A stretch of DNA of 52,579 nucleotides from Clostridia bacterium (GTDB lineage Bacteria; Bacillota; Clostridia; Christensenellales; Aristaeellaceae): NCBI GenBank assembly GCA_017484085.1, contig JAFUTW010000017.1, forward strand, positions 1 to 52,579. The letters run 5' to 3'. Every line of letters starts with the position of its first letter. The first letter of the stretch is position 1. Shown here in pieces: positions 1-9,390 of the stretch. The notes beneath the pieces are model-generated. The model was given only the letters and a program-made list of their open reading frames with translations, had not been told where the DNA came from and did no database searches. Made by a program: the position numbers and the translations under genes.

Positions 1-5
1 AACGC

Positions 6-34
6 GCTCCGCCCTTGAAAAGGCGGAGCTTTTT
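6..34 (+). terminator. Intrinsic terminator of the gene left of the window
   Basis: Perfect 8-bp stem GCTCCGCC / GGCGGAGC with loop CTTGAAAA, followed by TTTTT. It lies 45 bases before the first start codon, so it most likely ends a transcript that enters from outside the window. Confidence 0.8.
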
Positions 35-79
35 CATTACAATAGGCGGCGTTTGATACTTGAAACCGGAGGCGTATGC

Positions 80-988
80 ATGTCCGTCTTTTCCACTATG
101 GCCGGCACACAGATGCTGATGTTCCTCTACCTGCTGGTCGGCGCCGTTTCATCCAAGACCGGCATCATCCGCGAGGAGGCGCGGGAGGGGATGCTATCCT
201 TCCTCATCTATGTCGTTATGCCGGCTTCCATCCTTTCCTCTTTTGTGGGCGGACTGGAGCGGCAGCAGCTGCTGGAGGGCTTGCAGGCGATGCTTATCTG
301 CACGGCGGCCTGTCTGCTCTCCTGGGGGCTGGGCGCCCTGCTGTGGCGCAAATCGCCGGACGGCCGGCGGCAGGTGCTCATCTTCGGGACGGTGCTGCCC
401 AACATCGGCAATGCGGGCCTGCCCATCAGCCAGCTGGTGTTCGGCCCCATGGGCGTCTTTTACACCTCCATGCAGATGATCCCGGGCACGATCCTCGGCT
501 GGACGATCGGGCCCGCGATCTACGGACAGGCGAGGCAGAAGGGGATGCTGAAGCGCTTCCTCACCAACCCCAACATCGTCGCCGCCTTCCTGGGAATTTT
601 CCTGACGCTGACCGGGATACGCCTGCCCTCCGTCATCGGCCGCGCGATAACGGGCATCACGGCGATGACGGCGCCGCTGTCCATGGCGCTGATCGGCGCG
701 GCGCTGACGCAGGTGAAACCGCGGTCGATCCTGCGGCGGGACGTCGTGCTCTTCTGCCTGGTCCGCCTCATCCTGATCCCGCTGCTGATGCTGCCCGTGC
801 TGCGGCTGCTGGGGGTGGGGACGATGCTCTGGCAGGTATCCATCGTGCTGTTCGCGATGCCGGTGGCCAACTACGTGGCGATCCAGGGGGAGATGTACGG
901 CGGTGATCACATCTTTGCCTCCGCGCTCATCTTCATCACGACGCTGCTCTCGCTGGTCACGGTCCCGCTGGTGACGCTGCTGTTTTGA
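80..988 (+). CDS. AEC-family (auxin efflux carrier type) membrane transporter
   Basis: Predicted 302-residue integral membrane protein of the AEC family, which exports or imports organic acids and other small anions. Hydrophobic segments run through the whole protein, in the five-plus-five arrangement usual for the family. The family motif is visible as PNIGNAGLP at about residues 107-115, and the last third contains the AMPVAN segment typical of AEC proteins. I chose ATG 80 because GGAGG at 68-72 sits 7 bases upstream; a TTG at 53 in the same frame has no such site. The gene appears to stand alone: a terminator precedes it and the next gene has its own promoter. The substrate cannot be told from sequence; malate or another carboxylate is a family-level guess. 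Confidence 0.88.
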   Translation: MSVFSTMAGTQMLMFLYLLVGAVSSKTGIIREEAREGMLSFLIYVVMPASILSSFVGGLERQQLLEGLQAMLICTAACLLSWGLGALLWRKSPDGRRQVLIFGTVLPNIGNAGLPISQLVFGPMGVFYTSMQMIPGTILGWTIGPAIYGQARQKGMLKRFLTNPNIVAAFLGIFLTLTGIRLPSVIGRAITGITAMTAPLSMALIGAALTQVKPRSILRRDVVLFCLVRLILIPLLMLPVLRLLGVGTMLWQVSIVLFAMPVANYVAIQGEMYGGDHIFASALIFITTLLSLVTVPLVTLLF

Positions 989-1004
989 CAAAGCGCAGCC
1001 GGGC

Positions 1005-1034
1005 TTTACTTTTCATAGGATATTCGTGTAGAAT
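1005..1034 (+). promoter_or_regulatory. Possible promoter of the DUF1622 gene
   Basis: TTTACT (1005-1010) and TAGAAT (1029-1034) separated by 18 bases, ending 36 bases before the ATG at 1071. The -35 matches only four of six consensus positions, so this is a moderate call. Confidence 0.4.
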
Positions 1035-1070
1035 GGTCTGCAACAGGTGAAGAACGGAGGATTGTGTTTT

Positions 1071-1400
1071 ATGGAGGGATTGACTCATATTCTGCAGGAG
1101 ATGGTTGCGGGCATTGCGGAACTCTGCATCCCGCTCGTTCAGCTGGTGGGGATCATCATCCTCATGGTGAGCGCGGTCAGGAGCGTCATCGACTATGTGC
1201 AGAGGAAGCCGCACGTCGGCGTGACGCTTGCGCACGGCCTGGCGCTGGCGCTGGAGTTCATGCTGGGCGCCGAAGTGCTGCATATCGTTCTGGCGCACGA
1301 CTGGAAGGAGCTGGGCGTGCTGGGCATCGGCGTCGTCATCCATATCATGATGACCCTGCTGCTCCACCAGGAGGTCAAAGAGGGCAAGGAAAAACCATAA
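1071..1400 (+). CDS. DUF1622 family small membrane protein
   Basis: Predicted 109-residue protein with three hydrophobic segments: about residues 10-35, a middle one around the ALEFMLGAEVL motif, and a C-terminal one before a charged KEGKEK tail. The central ALEF(M/L)LGAE pattern and overall length match the DUF1622 family as I remember it; no biochemical function is established for that family. GGAGG at 1056-1060 lies 10 bases before ATG 1071; an in-frame GTG at 1047 would place that site inside the gene. It is flanked by a possible promoter upstream and the convergent MFS gene downstream, so it is probably monocistronic. Confidence 0.75.
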   Translation: MEGLTHILQEMVAGIAELCIPLVQLVGIIILMVSAVRSVIDYVQRKPHVGVTLAHGLALALEFMLGAEVLHIVLAHDWKELGVLGIGVVIHIMMTLLLHQEVKEGKEKP

Positions 1401-1426
1401 AAAAACGGATGCCGGCCGGCATCCGT
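1398..1426 (-). terminator. Terminator for the leftward MFS gene
   Basis: A perfect palindrome with 11-bp arms (1405-1426) is bordered on the left by seven A, which is a T tract when read on the minus strand. It ends transcription coming from the MFS gene that stops at 1503. On the plus strand the same palindrome lacks a following T run, so termination of the DUF1622 transcript here is less certain. Confidence 0.7.
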
Positions 1427-1502
1427 CGCAGAGGCAAGGGCATAAAGCGGCAGCTTTTCTTCGTTTCCGGCGCACGGATACGGAGGAAGACTGCCGCGTT
1501 TT

Positions 1503-2654
1503 TCATTGGGGTCGTCTGTCCGCGAGCAAGCCGAAGAGCAGCATGCCCGCAAGGGAGAGGACGGGACAGGCCATCGCCGCGCGGATGCCCGCGCCCTGGG
1601 CGACGACGCCGACCAGCCAGGGCATCAGGATGGCCCCGATCCCGGCGACGGGTATGATGATGCCGATGCTGGCGTTGCTGAGACTGCGGGAGGAATGGGC
1701 GATGACGGTGGGATAGGCGCCGGCGATGCTGAGCCCGACGAGGCCGAGCGCGAGAAAGGCCGGGAGGCCGGGAGCGGAGCGCAGCAGGATCACATAAGCG
1801 CACAGCGTGGCGCCGGCGAAGAAGGTCAGAGAGCGCAGGCGGCTTTTTGCGGGCAGCAGAAAGACGATGATGAGCCGGCCGCAGAGCTCCGCCAGCCAGA
1901 ACACGGTGACCGTATAGCTGCTGAGGGCGCCTGTGAGGATACCGGCATCCTTGAAATACGTGACGACCCAGTTGGACAGCGTGACCTCCGAGCACTGCTG
2001 GCAGAAGAGGTAAGCGACGCAGAACCAGAAATGGCGCTCCTTCAGAAAGGAAAGGGATTCCGCCTCGCGGCCCTTAAGAGGCGCAGGGCGCAGCTCCATC
2101 CGGATGAAGAGGAGCCAGATGACAAGCCCGATGCCGGAAAGACCGAACAGAGGGGCCTGCCATGCGGGAAAGAGGCCGAGAAGGTGAACGGCAAAGGGCG
2201 CGAGCAGCGCGCCGGTGGCAAAGAGGGCATTCTGAAGGTTGGTGGCCCTGGTGTGATCCCGCGCAACGGAGTTGACGGCGACGGTAGCGTGATGGAGGAT
2301 GCTGCCCTTGCCGAAGCCGACAAAAAGGAAGGCCAGGGCGATCAGCGCGGGGAGAGAGGCGAAGCCCATCAGCGCGTAGCCGGCGGCGAGACCGCAGGTG
2401 AGCAGCAGGGCGGTTTTGCGCATGCCGATGAAGCGGGGCAGCGTGCCGGCCAGAAAGGCGGCGGTGAGGTTGCCGGCGCTCATCACGGCCAGCAGGCGGC
2501 CGCTCAGTTCATAGCTGATCCCGGCATGCTCCTGAAGGAGGGGAAGGGCGAGGGCGGCGGAGGAGATGCACAGACCGTCTGCGATCATGATGGGGTAGCC
2601 GAGGCGCGGGCGGAGTGCAATGCCCCGGTTTTGTGACTGCTGCGTAAGAATCAC
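1503..2654 (-). CDS. Major facilitator superfamily transporter
   Basis: Predicted 383-residue MFS permease. The hydrophobicity pattern supports 10-12 membrane segments in two halves, with a charged central loop around LRPAPLKGREAES at about residues 190-205. A basic loop RFIGMRK after the second segment resembles the conserved loop 2-3 of the superfamily. Substrate is unknown. The start is taken as GTG 2654, preceded on the minus strand by a weak AGAAAGAAG; the next in-frame ATG at 2588 has no ribosome binding site. The neighbour upstream (sigma-like gene) is on the same strand and ends 36 bases away, so the two could be co-transcribed. The plus strand opposite is also open for a long distance, which I regard as a GC-rich shadow. 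Confidence 0.82.
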   Translation of the reverse strand: MILTQQSQNRGIALRPRLGYPIMIADGLCISSAALALPLLQEHAGISYELSGRLLAVMSAGNLTAAFLAGTLPRFIGMRKTALLLTCGLAAGYALMGFASLPALIALAFLFVGFGKGSILHHATVAVNSVARDHTRATNLQNALFATGALLAPFAVHLLGLFPAWQAPLFGLSGIGLVIWLLFIRMELRPAPLKGREAESLSFLKERHFWFCVAYLFCQQCSEVTLSNWVVTYFKDAGILTGALSSYTVTVFWLAELCGRLIIVFLLPAKSRLRSLTFFAGATLCAYVILLRSAPGLPAFLALGLVGLSIAGAYPTVIAHSSRSLSNASIGIIIPVAGIGAILMPWLVGVVAQGAGIRAAMACPVLSLAGMLLFGLLADRRPQ

Positions 2655-2690
2655 GCTTCTTTCTGAAAGATGGGGGGAAGTTCGGGCGTA

Positions 2691-3332
2691 TCAGGAAAAG
2701 CGCAGGGAGAACCAGATACAGAACGCAAAAAACAGCAGGACGGCAAGCGCGAGATAAGGCGCGGCGCGGTCGAAACGGATGCGGACCTCATGGATGGCGT
2801 TCTCCACACCGACGCTGCGCTCGGCAAAGCGCTCGTAAACGCGGTCGGAGAGCAGGGAGAGTTCGTCCTCGCCGAAGATCACACCCGCGGCGGCTTCCAG
2901 CTCCCCGGGGGTCAGCTTTCCGGCCAAATGCGCGGCCTTTCCGCCGGCGATCTGCCGGATGGCTTCCGCATCCATCCCGGAAGCGGCCAGCGCGGCGGCG
3001 GCCCGGCAGGAAAAGGGGGCGGAGAGAAGCTGCGTCAGGCTTCCGGTCACTTCAAAAGGCAGACCGGACTGCCGGAGCGCCTCCTCACCCGGCTTTTTGC
3101 GCAGCTTGCGTGCAAACCAGTCCTCGCAGAGGCGAAAGGCCGATGTAAAGAGGAAAAGGCGGCCGTCGCCCGCTTCATCGTCCTTGCGGGCGGCAAGGCG
3201 CAGCAGGGACTGGAAGGCCAGCTCCCGGGCTGCGGCCTTCTCGCGCGAGAGCAGGAAAGTGAGCCGCAGGAGCGCGGCGCCGTCACGCTCCAGGAGTTCA
3301 TCGAAGCGGCTGTACGTCATACCGGAGGGCAT
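2691..3332 (-). CDS. Degenerate ECF-sigma-like protein with C-terminal membrane anchor
   Basis: Predicted 213-residue protein that I do not recognise as a named family. The first 45 residues (FDELLERDGAALLRLTFLL, then an acidic/helical stretch) have the spacing of sigma region 2 of ECF factors, and about residues 100-145 (RAAAALAASGMDAEAIRQIA) resemble the region 4 helix-turn-helix in which an EIA motif is typical. Residues 189-210 form one strong hydrophobic helix (PYLALAVLLFFAFCIWF) with a short basic tail, so the protein is predicted to be membrane-bound with the bulk in the cytoplasm. AAGGAG lies 6 bases before ATG 3332. It may be transcribed with the MFS gene downstream. Either a membrane-tethered regulator or a sigma-derived protein that has lost DNA binding would fit; both are inference. 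Confidence 0.6.
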   Translation of the reverse strand: MPSGMTYSRFDELLERDGAALLRLTFLLSREKAAARELAFQSLLRLAARKDDEAGDGRLFLFTSAFRLCEDWFARKLRKKPGEEALRQSGLPFEVTGSLTQLLSAPFSCRAAAALAASGMDAEAIRQIAGGKAAHLAGKLTPGELEAAAGVIFGEDELSLLSDRVYERFAERSVGVENAIHEVRIRFDRAAPYLALAVLLFFAFCIWFSLRFS

Positions 3333-3440
3333 AGGGATCTCCTTTGCTGCGATTCATGGGCATTTTGCGGCTTTATTGTGCATTAAAAACCATTCAAAGC
3401 CGCAAAAGCAAGTACAAAATGAATGATCTAACAAAAAGGC

Positions 3441-3469
3441 TTGCAAATACAGAAGAGATGTGGTAGAAT
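3441..3469 (+). promoter_or_regulatory. Promoter of the peptide ABC transporter operon
   Basis: TTGCAA (3441-3446) and TAGAAT (3464-3469) with a 17-base spacer, about 80 bases before the binding-protein start. The 3333-3549 spacer otherwise shows only AT-rich sequence and no gene. Confidence 0.65.
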
Positions 3470-3549
3470 CCCATTATAGCATCGCGCGGAGAGGCTGACA
3501 AGCGCACCTCGGGCCGCGCGGGAGCAATATCGATCAAGGAGGAACGACT

Positions 3550-5259
3550 ATGAAGAATCGCCTGTTTGCGGGGCTGCTTGCTGCGGCTATGCTGCTGGTC
3601 CTGTCCGTCTCTGCGCTGGCCGACACCAACCCGAACGCGGGCCAGGGCTGGTATCCGGGCACTGCCGAGAAGGGTGCCATTTCCGTGGAAATCACCACGA
3701 TGAGCAAGATGAACCCCATCCTGCAGACCTACTCCAACGAGTTCTCGATTGACCGCCACATCTTCGACAACCTGGTCAAGCTGAGCCCGGAAGACAACAG
3801 CGTTGTCCCCGGCGCGGCCGAGAGCTGGGAGACCTCCGAGGACGGCCTCACCTGGACGTTCCACCTTCGTCCGGGCATGAAGTGGGTCAACTCCAAGGGC
3901 GAAGTCGTGGCCGATGTGACCGCGAAGGACTTCGTCTTCGGCTGGAGCGAGCTGCTCAATCCGGCCAACGCCGCTGAGTACTATGCGTTCGCCACCGTCT
4001 TCAAGAACGCGCAGGCGTACTACGATTACGCCTCCGGCGTCGAAGGCGCTCCGGAAGTGAAGCTGGAGGACGTCGGCTTCCACGCTGTGGACGACCTCAC
4101 CCTCGTCTGCGAGCTGGAGACCTACCTGCCCTACTTCCTGCAGTATGTGAAGTTTGAGGTCATGGCGCCTGTCTACGAGCCCTTCTACAAGGAAGTCGGC
4201 GCGGACAAGTTCGGCACCTCTCCCGACACCCTGCTCTACAACGGCGCTTTCTACATGACCGACTGGGTGCTGGAGAACAGCATCACCGTCGAGAAGAACA
4301 CCGCCTGGTGGAACGCGGATGCCGTTGAGCTCCAGAAGATCTACTTCGTCAAGTACACCGACACCAACGCGATGATCAACGCCTTCCAGGGCGGCGAGCT
4401 GGACGTGACCGATATCACCGGCGAGCAGCGCGCGATGCTCCAGAGCGAGGGCTATCAGACCATCAACTATCCGGGCGGCTACTCCTACTTCTACTGGGTC
4501 AACGTGACCGACACGAGCGACATGCGCAGCCCGAGCCTGCGCAAGGCGATCTCCGCGGCCATCGACCGCCAGCAGATCATCGACACCGTCTTCAAGAACG
4601 ACAACAAGGTTTCCACGGCCATGACCTACGGCATCAGCGGCGTTGCGCATGAGTCCTTCGCCGAGGCTGTCGTGGAGCGCAACGGCGGCGCGGGCCTCTA
4701 TGCTGCGAGCGCCGATCCGGAGCTGGCCAAGAGCTTCCTGCCGGCGGCCCTGGAAGAGCTGGGCTACACCGACGCTTCCCAGATCAAAGTCGTGATGATG
4801 ACCTCCGAAGGCACCCAGAACGAGCTGCTCTCCCAGGTTGTGCAGGAGCAGGTCCGCAAGGCGCTGGGCATTGAGCTGGGCATCGAAGTGCTGACCATCA
4901 CCGAGAGCCGCGCGCGCCGCAATGCGCTGCAGTTCGATATGTTCATGGGCGGCTGGGGCCCCGACTACAACGACCCCATGACCGACCTGGAGCTGTTCAC
5001 CACCACGAACGGCAACAACCACACCGGTTACTCCAACCCCGAGTATGACGCGCTGATCGAGTCCACCAAGACCGAGCTGGATGCCGCCAAGCGCGAGCAG
5101 CTCTTCGTCGATGCGGAGTTCATCCTGCAGCGCGATCTGCCGATCATCCCGGTTTACTGGCGCTATGAGGACTATGCCGCCAGCGAGAAGCTTGTCGAGG
5201 GCTTTGCCCGCAAGCCGTTCCAGGCGCTGAACCTCATCTACACCAAGCTTGCCAAGTAA
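3550..5259 (+). CDS. Peptide ABC transporter substrate-binding protein (SBP_bac_5 / OppA-DppA type)
   Basis: Predicted 569-residue extracytoplasmic peptide-binding protein, first gene of a full Opp/Dpp operon. Residues 1-24 form a signal peptide ending in SALA before DTNP. No lipobox cysteine is present, so it should be released by signal peptidase I or stay attached by other means. The family fingerprint is visible around residues 70-125: DGLTWTFHLRPGMKW and the following TAKDFVFGW. Further family features are the RKAISAAIDRQQI segment near residue 330 and NPEYDALIE near residue 497. The length is usual for the family. AAGGAGG upstream supports ATG 3550. Ligand is probably an oligopeptide; the sequence does not tell which length. 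Confidence 0.92.
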   Translation: MKNRLFAGLLAAAMLLVLSVSALADTNPNAGQGWYPGTAEKGAISVEITTMSKMNPILQTYSNEFSIDRHIFDNLVKLSPEDNSVVPGAAESWETSEDGLTWTFHLRPGMKWVNSKGEVVADVTAKDFVFGWSELLNPANAAEYYAFATVFKNAQAYYDYASGVEGAPEVKLEDVGFHAVDDLTLVCELETYLPYFLQYVKFEVMAPVYEPFYKEVGADKFGTSPDTLLYNGAFYMTDWVLENSITVEKNTAWWNADAVELQKIYFVKYTDTNAMINAFQGGELDVTDITGEQRAMLQSEGYQTINYPGGYSYFYWVNVTDTSDMRSPSLRKAISAAIDRQQIIDTVFKNDNKVSTAMTYGISGVAHESFAEAVVERNGGAGLYAASADPELAKSFLPAALEELGYTDASQIKVVMMTSEGTQNELLSQVVQEQVRKALGIELGIEVLTITESRARRNALQFDMFMGGWGPDYNDPMTDLELFTTTNGNNHTGYSNPEYDALIESTKTELDAAKREQLFVDAEFILQRDLPIIPVYWRYEDYAASEKLVEGFARKPFQALNLIYTKLAK

Positions 5260-5285
5260 GAGAGTCTCTCAGGCTTGATGAGGCA

Positions 5286-5321
5286 GGAGAGCGGCATGGG
5301 GAACCGTGCCGCTCTCCTTTT
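5286..5321 (+). terminator. Intra-operon terminator-like hairpin after the binding-protein gene
   Basis: Perfect 11-bp stem GGAGAGCGGCA / TGCCGCTCTCC with a 10-base loop and a following TTTT. Its place between the binding-protein gene and the permeases suggests partial termination, giving excess binding protein over membrane components, as is usual in such operons. Confidence 0.65.
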
Positions 5322-5328
5322 CCCAAGA

Positions 5329-5373
5329 CCTCATTCGCTCTGCTCCCGTAGGGCGGAGGCGGAGCGAATGAGG
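5329..5373 (+). repeat. Second inverted repeat in the same intercistronic gap
   Basis: Arms CCTCATTCGCTC (5329-5340) and GAGCGAATGAGG (5362-5373) are perfectly complementary over 12 bp around a 21-base loop. No T run follows. It could stabilise the 3' end of the upstream message or be a piece of a dispersed palindromic element. Confidence 0.6.
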
Positions 5374-5418
5374 CCGCGTTTCCCCGGTTTCACAAATTGC
5401 TGCAAAGGAGGAAGAGAC

Positions 5419-6354
5419 TTGGCCCGATATATCATCAAACGCCTGGCTTATGCGGTGCTGACGCTCTTCGTGCTCATCTCGCTCACGTTTTTCATGATGC
5501 GCATGCTGCCCGGCGATCCGTTCCTGGGCGACAAAACCGTCTCCGCGACGACGCTGGCCAACATGCAGGCCAAATACGGGCTGGACAAACCGGTCTACAT
5601 TCAGTACCTCAAATACATGGGCAACTGCCTGCGCGGCGACCTGGGCATGTCCATCGTCTACAACCGCGATGTGATGGGCATCGTCTCTGAGAGCTTCATG
5701 GTCTCTGCCGATCTGGGCATCCGCGCGCTGATCTTCGCTTTTGTCATCGGCGTGCTGCTGGGCGCGGTAGCTGCGGTGAAGCGCGGCGGTTTTGCGGACA
5801 GCTTCTCTATGTTCATCGCCATGATCGGCGTATCCGTGCCGAGCTTCATCCTGGGCGCGCTGCTCCAGTACTTCCTGGCCCTGCAGATGCGCAAGGTGTT
5901 CCACATCAATCTCTTCCCGATCCAGGGTTGGGGCAGCTTTAACCAGACGGTCCTCCCGGCCTTCGCGCTGGGCCTGGGCTCCCTGGCGACGGTCTCCCGC
6001 CTGATGCGCACCAGCATGCTGGACGTCCTTGGCTCCGACTACATCAAGACGGCGAAATCCAAGGGCCTCTCCCAGGGGCAGATCATCCGCAGGCACGCGC
6101 TGCGCAACGCCATCATGCCGGTCATCACCATCATGGGACCGACGGTGGCTTCCGTGCTGACGGGCACGTTCGTCATCGAGAGCATCTTCAACATCCCGGG
6201 ACTCGGCAAATACTTCGTCATCAGCATCAAGGACCTGGATTACACCATGATCTCCGGAACGGTGGTCTTCTACGGCGGCCTGCTCATCCTGTGCACGCTC
6301 GTCGTCGACCTGCTGTACGGCTTCATCGACCCGCGCGTCAAACTGGAGGGATAA
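5419..6354 (+). CDS. Peptide ABC transporter permease, OppB/DppB type
   Basis: Predicted 311-residue inner membrane permease. The N-terminus (RYIIKRLAYAVLTLFVLISLTFFMMRMLPGDPF) is the family hallmark, split here as a basic start, one membrane helix and the LPGDPF loop. A second block of helices follows, with the EAA-type coupling loop around residues 205-230 (DYIKTAKSKGLS then RNAIMP). I start it at TTG 5419: GGAGG at 5407-5411 is 7 bases upstream and the protein then begins exactly where OppB homologues begin. The frame is open further upstream through both hairpins, but that part encodes no family sequence. It overlaps functionally with the OppC-type gene 4 bases downstream. Confidence 0.9.
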   Translation: MARYIIKRLAYAVLTLFVLISLTFFMMRMLPGDPFLGDKTVSATTLANMQAKYGLDKPVYIQYLKYMGNCLRGDLGMSIVYNRDVMGIVSESFMVSADLGIRALIFAFVIGVLLGAVAAVKRGGFADSFSMFIAMIGVSVPSFILGALLQYFLALQMRKVFHINLFPIQGWGSFNQTVLPAFALGLGSLATVSRLMRTSMLDVLGSDYIKTAKSKGLSQGQIIRRHALRNAIMPVITIMGPTVASVLTGTFVIESIFNIPGLGKYFVISIKDLDYTMISGTVVFYGGLLILCTLVVDLLYGFIDPRVKLEG

Positions 6355-6357
6355 GAG

Positions 6358-7311
6358 ATGGAAAAGATTGATTCTTCCCGTTTTGCGTGGGTGGGCGAGA
6401 GCGCGCATGACCGCGAGGCGATCAGCAGGCCCAGCCTGACCTTCTGGCAGGATGCCATGCGCCGCCTGGTCAAAAACCGCGTCGCCTTCATCTGCCTCAT
6501 CGTCATCCTGGTGCTGACGGTCTTTTCGGTTTTTGCGCCGATGCTTTCGCCGTTTGATTATCGCGAGCAGCATTACAGCCATACCAACGCCCCGATGGGC
6601 ACGCTGTGCAATGAAAGCGGCGTACCCGGAGAGGGACACAAGCACATCTTCGGCACCGATACCCTGGGGCGCGATATCTGGACGCGCATCTGGATGGGCG
6701 GCCGCGTCAGCCTGACGATCGCGGTGGTTTCCGCGCTGGTGGACCTCATCTTGGGCAGCGTATACGGCGGCATTTCCGGCTACTTCGGCGGCACGGTGGA
6801 TATCATCATGATGCGCCTGCTGGAGATCATCAACGGCATCCCCTACCTCATCATTGTCATCCTGCTGATGATGATCATGAAGCCGGGCATGATCACCATC
6901 ATCGTCGCTTACTCGCTGGTGGGCTGGATCCCGATGGCCCGCCTCGTCCGCGGCCAGGTGGTCGCTTTGAAGCAGCAGGAGTTCATCGCGGCCGCGGAGG
7001 CCATGGGCGCAAGCCCCTGGCGCATCATCGCCCGCCACCTGCTGCCCAACACGCTGAGCGTCGTCATCGTGCGCGTCACGCTGGCGATCCCCGGCGCCAT
7101 CTTCTCGGAAGCCTACCTCAGTTACCTGGGCCTCGGCATCCCGCTGCCCATGTGCTCCTGGGGCAGCCTGGCGCAGGCGGGCATCGAGAATTTCCGCATC
7201 TATCCTTCCCAGCTCATCATTCCGGCCATCTGCATCAGCCTCACGATGCTGGCCTTCAACATGTTCGGAGACGGGCTGCGTGATGCGTTCGACCCGAAAC
7301 TCAGGAGGTAA
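6358..7311 (+). CDS. Peptide ABC transporter permease, OppC/DppC type
   Basis: Predicted 317-residue permease, partner of the OppB-type protein. It has the cytoplasmic N-terminal region before the first membrane helix (about residues 38-62), the extracytoplasmic segment ending in HIFGTDTLGRDIWTR typical of DppC, and the coupling loop EFIAAAEAMGAS near residues 208-220, followed by RHLLPN. It begins 4 bases after the previous stop and the ATPase gene begins 3 bases after it ends, so translation is probably coupled. Together the two permeases form the channel through which the binding protein delivers peptides. Confidence 0.92.
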   Translation: MEKIDSSRFAWVGESAHDREAISRPSLTFWQDAMRRLVKNRVAFICLIVILVLTVFSVFAPMLSPFDYREQHYSHTNAPMGTLCNESGVPGEGHKHIFGTDTLGRDIWTRIWMGGRVSLTIAVVSALVDLILGSVYGGISGYFGGTVDIIMMRLLEIINGIPYLIIVILLMMIMKPGMITIIVAYSLVGWIPMARLVRGQVVALKQQEFIAAAEAMGASPWRIIARHLLPNTLSVVIVRVTLAIPGAIFSEAYLSYLGLGIPLPMCSWGSLAQAGIENFRIYPSQLIIPAICISLTMLAFNMFGDGLRDAFDPKLRR

Positions 7312-7313
7312 GT

Positions 7314-8320
<1,007 letters not shown>

Positions 8321-8324
<4 letters not shown>

Positions 8325-9280
8325 CGGACGAGATCCTGGTCCGTGCAGACCACATCAGCAAGTTCTTCAAGGTATCCGGCGGCAGGATGCTCCACGCCGT
8401 GGAGGACGTTTCCCTGGATATCCACCGCGGTGAGACGCTCGGCCTGGTCGGCGAGAGCGGATGCGGAAAATCCACCCTCGGCCGCACGATGATGGGCATT
8501 TACCGCCCGACCAAGGGCAAGCTCTACTATGCCGGCAAAGAGGTGGACCTCGGGAACCGGAAGGACCGCATCGCCTTTGCCAAAAAGGCGCAGATCGTCT
8601 TCCAGGATCCGTATGCCTCTCTGGATCCCCGCATGACGGTCGGCTCCATCATCCAGGAGGGCATGGAGATCCACGGCCTCTATGACGAGACCAAACGCCG
8701 CGAGCGCGTGGCGGAGCTGCTGGATATCGTAGGCCTCAACCGCGAGCATGCAAACCGCTTCCCGCACGAGTTTTCCGGCGGCCAGCGCCAGCGCATCGGC
8801 ATCGCCCGCGCCCTGGCCATCGAGCCGGAGTTCATCGTCTGCGACGAGCCGATCTCCGCGCTGGATGTGTCCATCCAGGCGCAGGTCATCAACCTTTTGC
8901 ACGACCTGCAGCAGCGGATGGGCCTCACCTATCTGTTCATCGCGCACGACCTCAACATCGTGCGATACATCTCGGACCGCATCGCGGTCATGTACCTGGG
9001 CAGCATGGTGGAGCTGGCTGAGAGCGCGGAGCTTTACGCCAACACCCTGCACCCGTATTCCCGCGCGCTGCTCTCCGCCGTGCCGATCCCGGACCCGGAC
9101 GTGGAGACGACCAAAAAGCGCCAGATCATCGAGGGCGACGTGCCCAGCCCGATCAACAAGCCCAAGGGCTGCGCTTTCTCCAGCCGCTGCCCGCTGGCCT
9201 GCGACAAGTGCCGTGAGGCCGCGCCGCAGCTGCGTGAGGCTGCGCCGGGTCACTTTGTGGCCTGCCATAGGGTGGAGTGA
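8321..9280 (+). CDS. Peptide ABC transporter ATP-binding protein, OppF/DppF type
   Basis: Predicted 319-residue ATPase and last gene of the five-gene operon. Walker A GESGCGKS is near residues 45-52, the signature FSGGQRQR near 150-157, and Walker B FIVCDEP near 171-177. The C-terminal oligo_HPY part carries the usual cysteines (GCAFSSRC, ACDKC). ATG 8321 overlaps the previous gene in an ATGA arrangement, the normal sign of translational coupling. A terminator follows 24 bases after the stop. Confidence 0.93.
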
Positions 9281-9303
9281 TCCTACCGAACATAAGACAG
9301 GAA

Positions 9304-9333
9304 CCGCTGCGATCCGCAGCGGCTCTTGTTTTT
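9304..9333 (+). terminator. Terminator of the peptide transporter operon
   Basis: Perfect 8-bp stem CCGCTGCG / CGCAGCGG with a 3-base loop ATC, followed by CTCTTGTTTTT. Confidence 0.8.
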
Positions 9334-9390
9334 CTTTGGCTTACCGTATATCATGGTTTACGGAACGACAGGAAAAAAGGAGGCTTGCTT

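Noticed and set aside
1506-2636. 376-codon plus-strand frame over the MFS gene
   Set aside because: Composition is extremely rich in Gly, Glu, Asp and Gln, with no motif; the minus strand encodes a good MFS protein.
5286-5321. End of the peptide transporter operon at the first terminator
   Set aside because: The permease and ATPase genes follow on the same strand, have no promoter of their own and belong to the same system, so the hairpin is read as partial termination.
5269-7038. Long open frame on the minus strand (589 codons) opposite the peptide permease genes
   Set aside because: It is rich in His, Asp, Gln and Arg, shows no family motif and is a mirror of GC-rich coding sequence on the plus strand, where two clear permeases lie.
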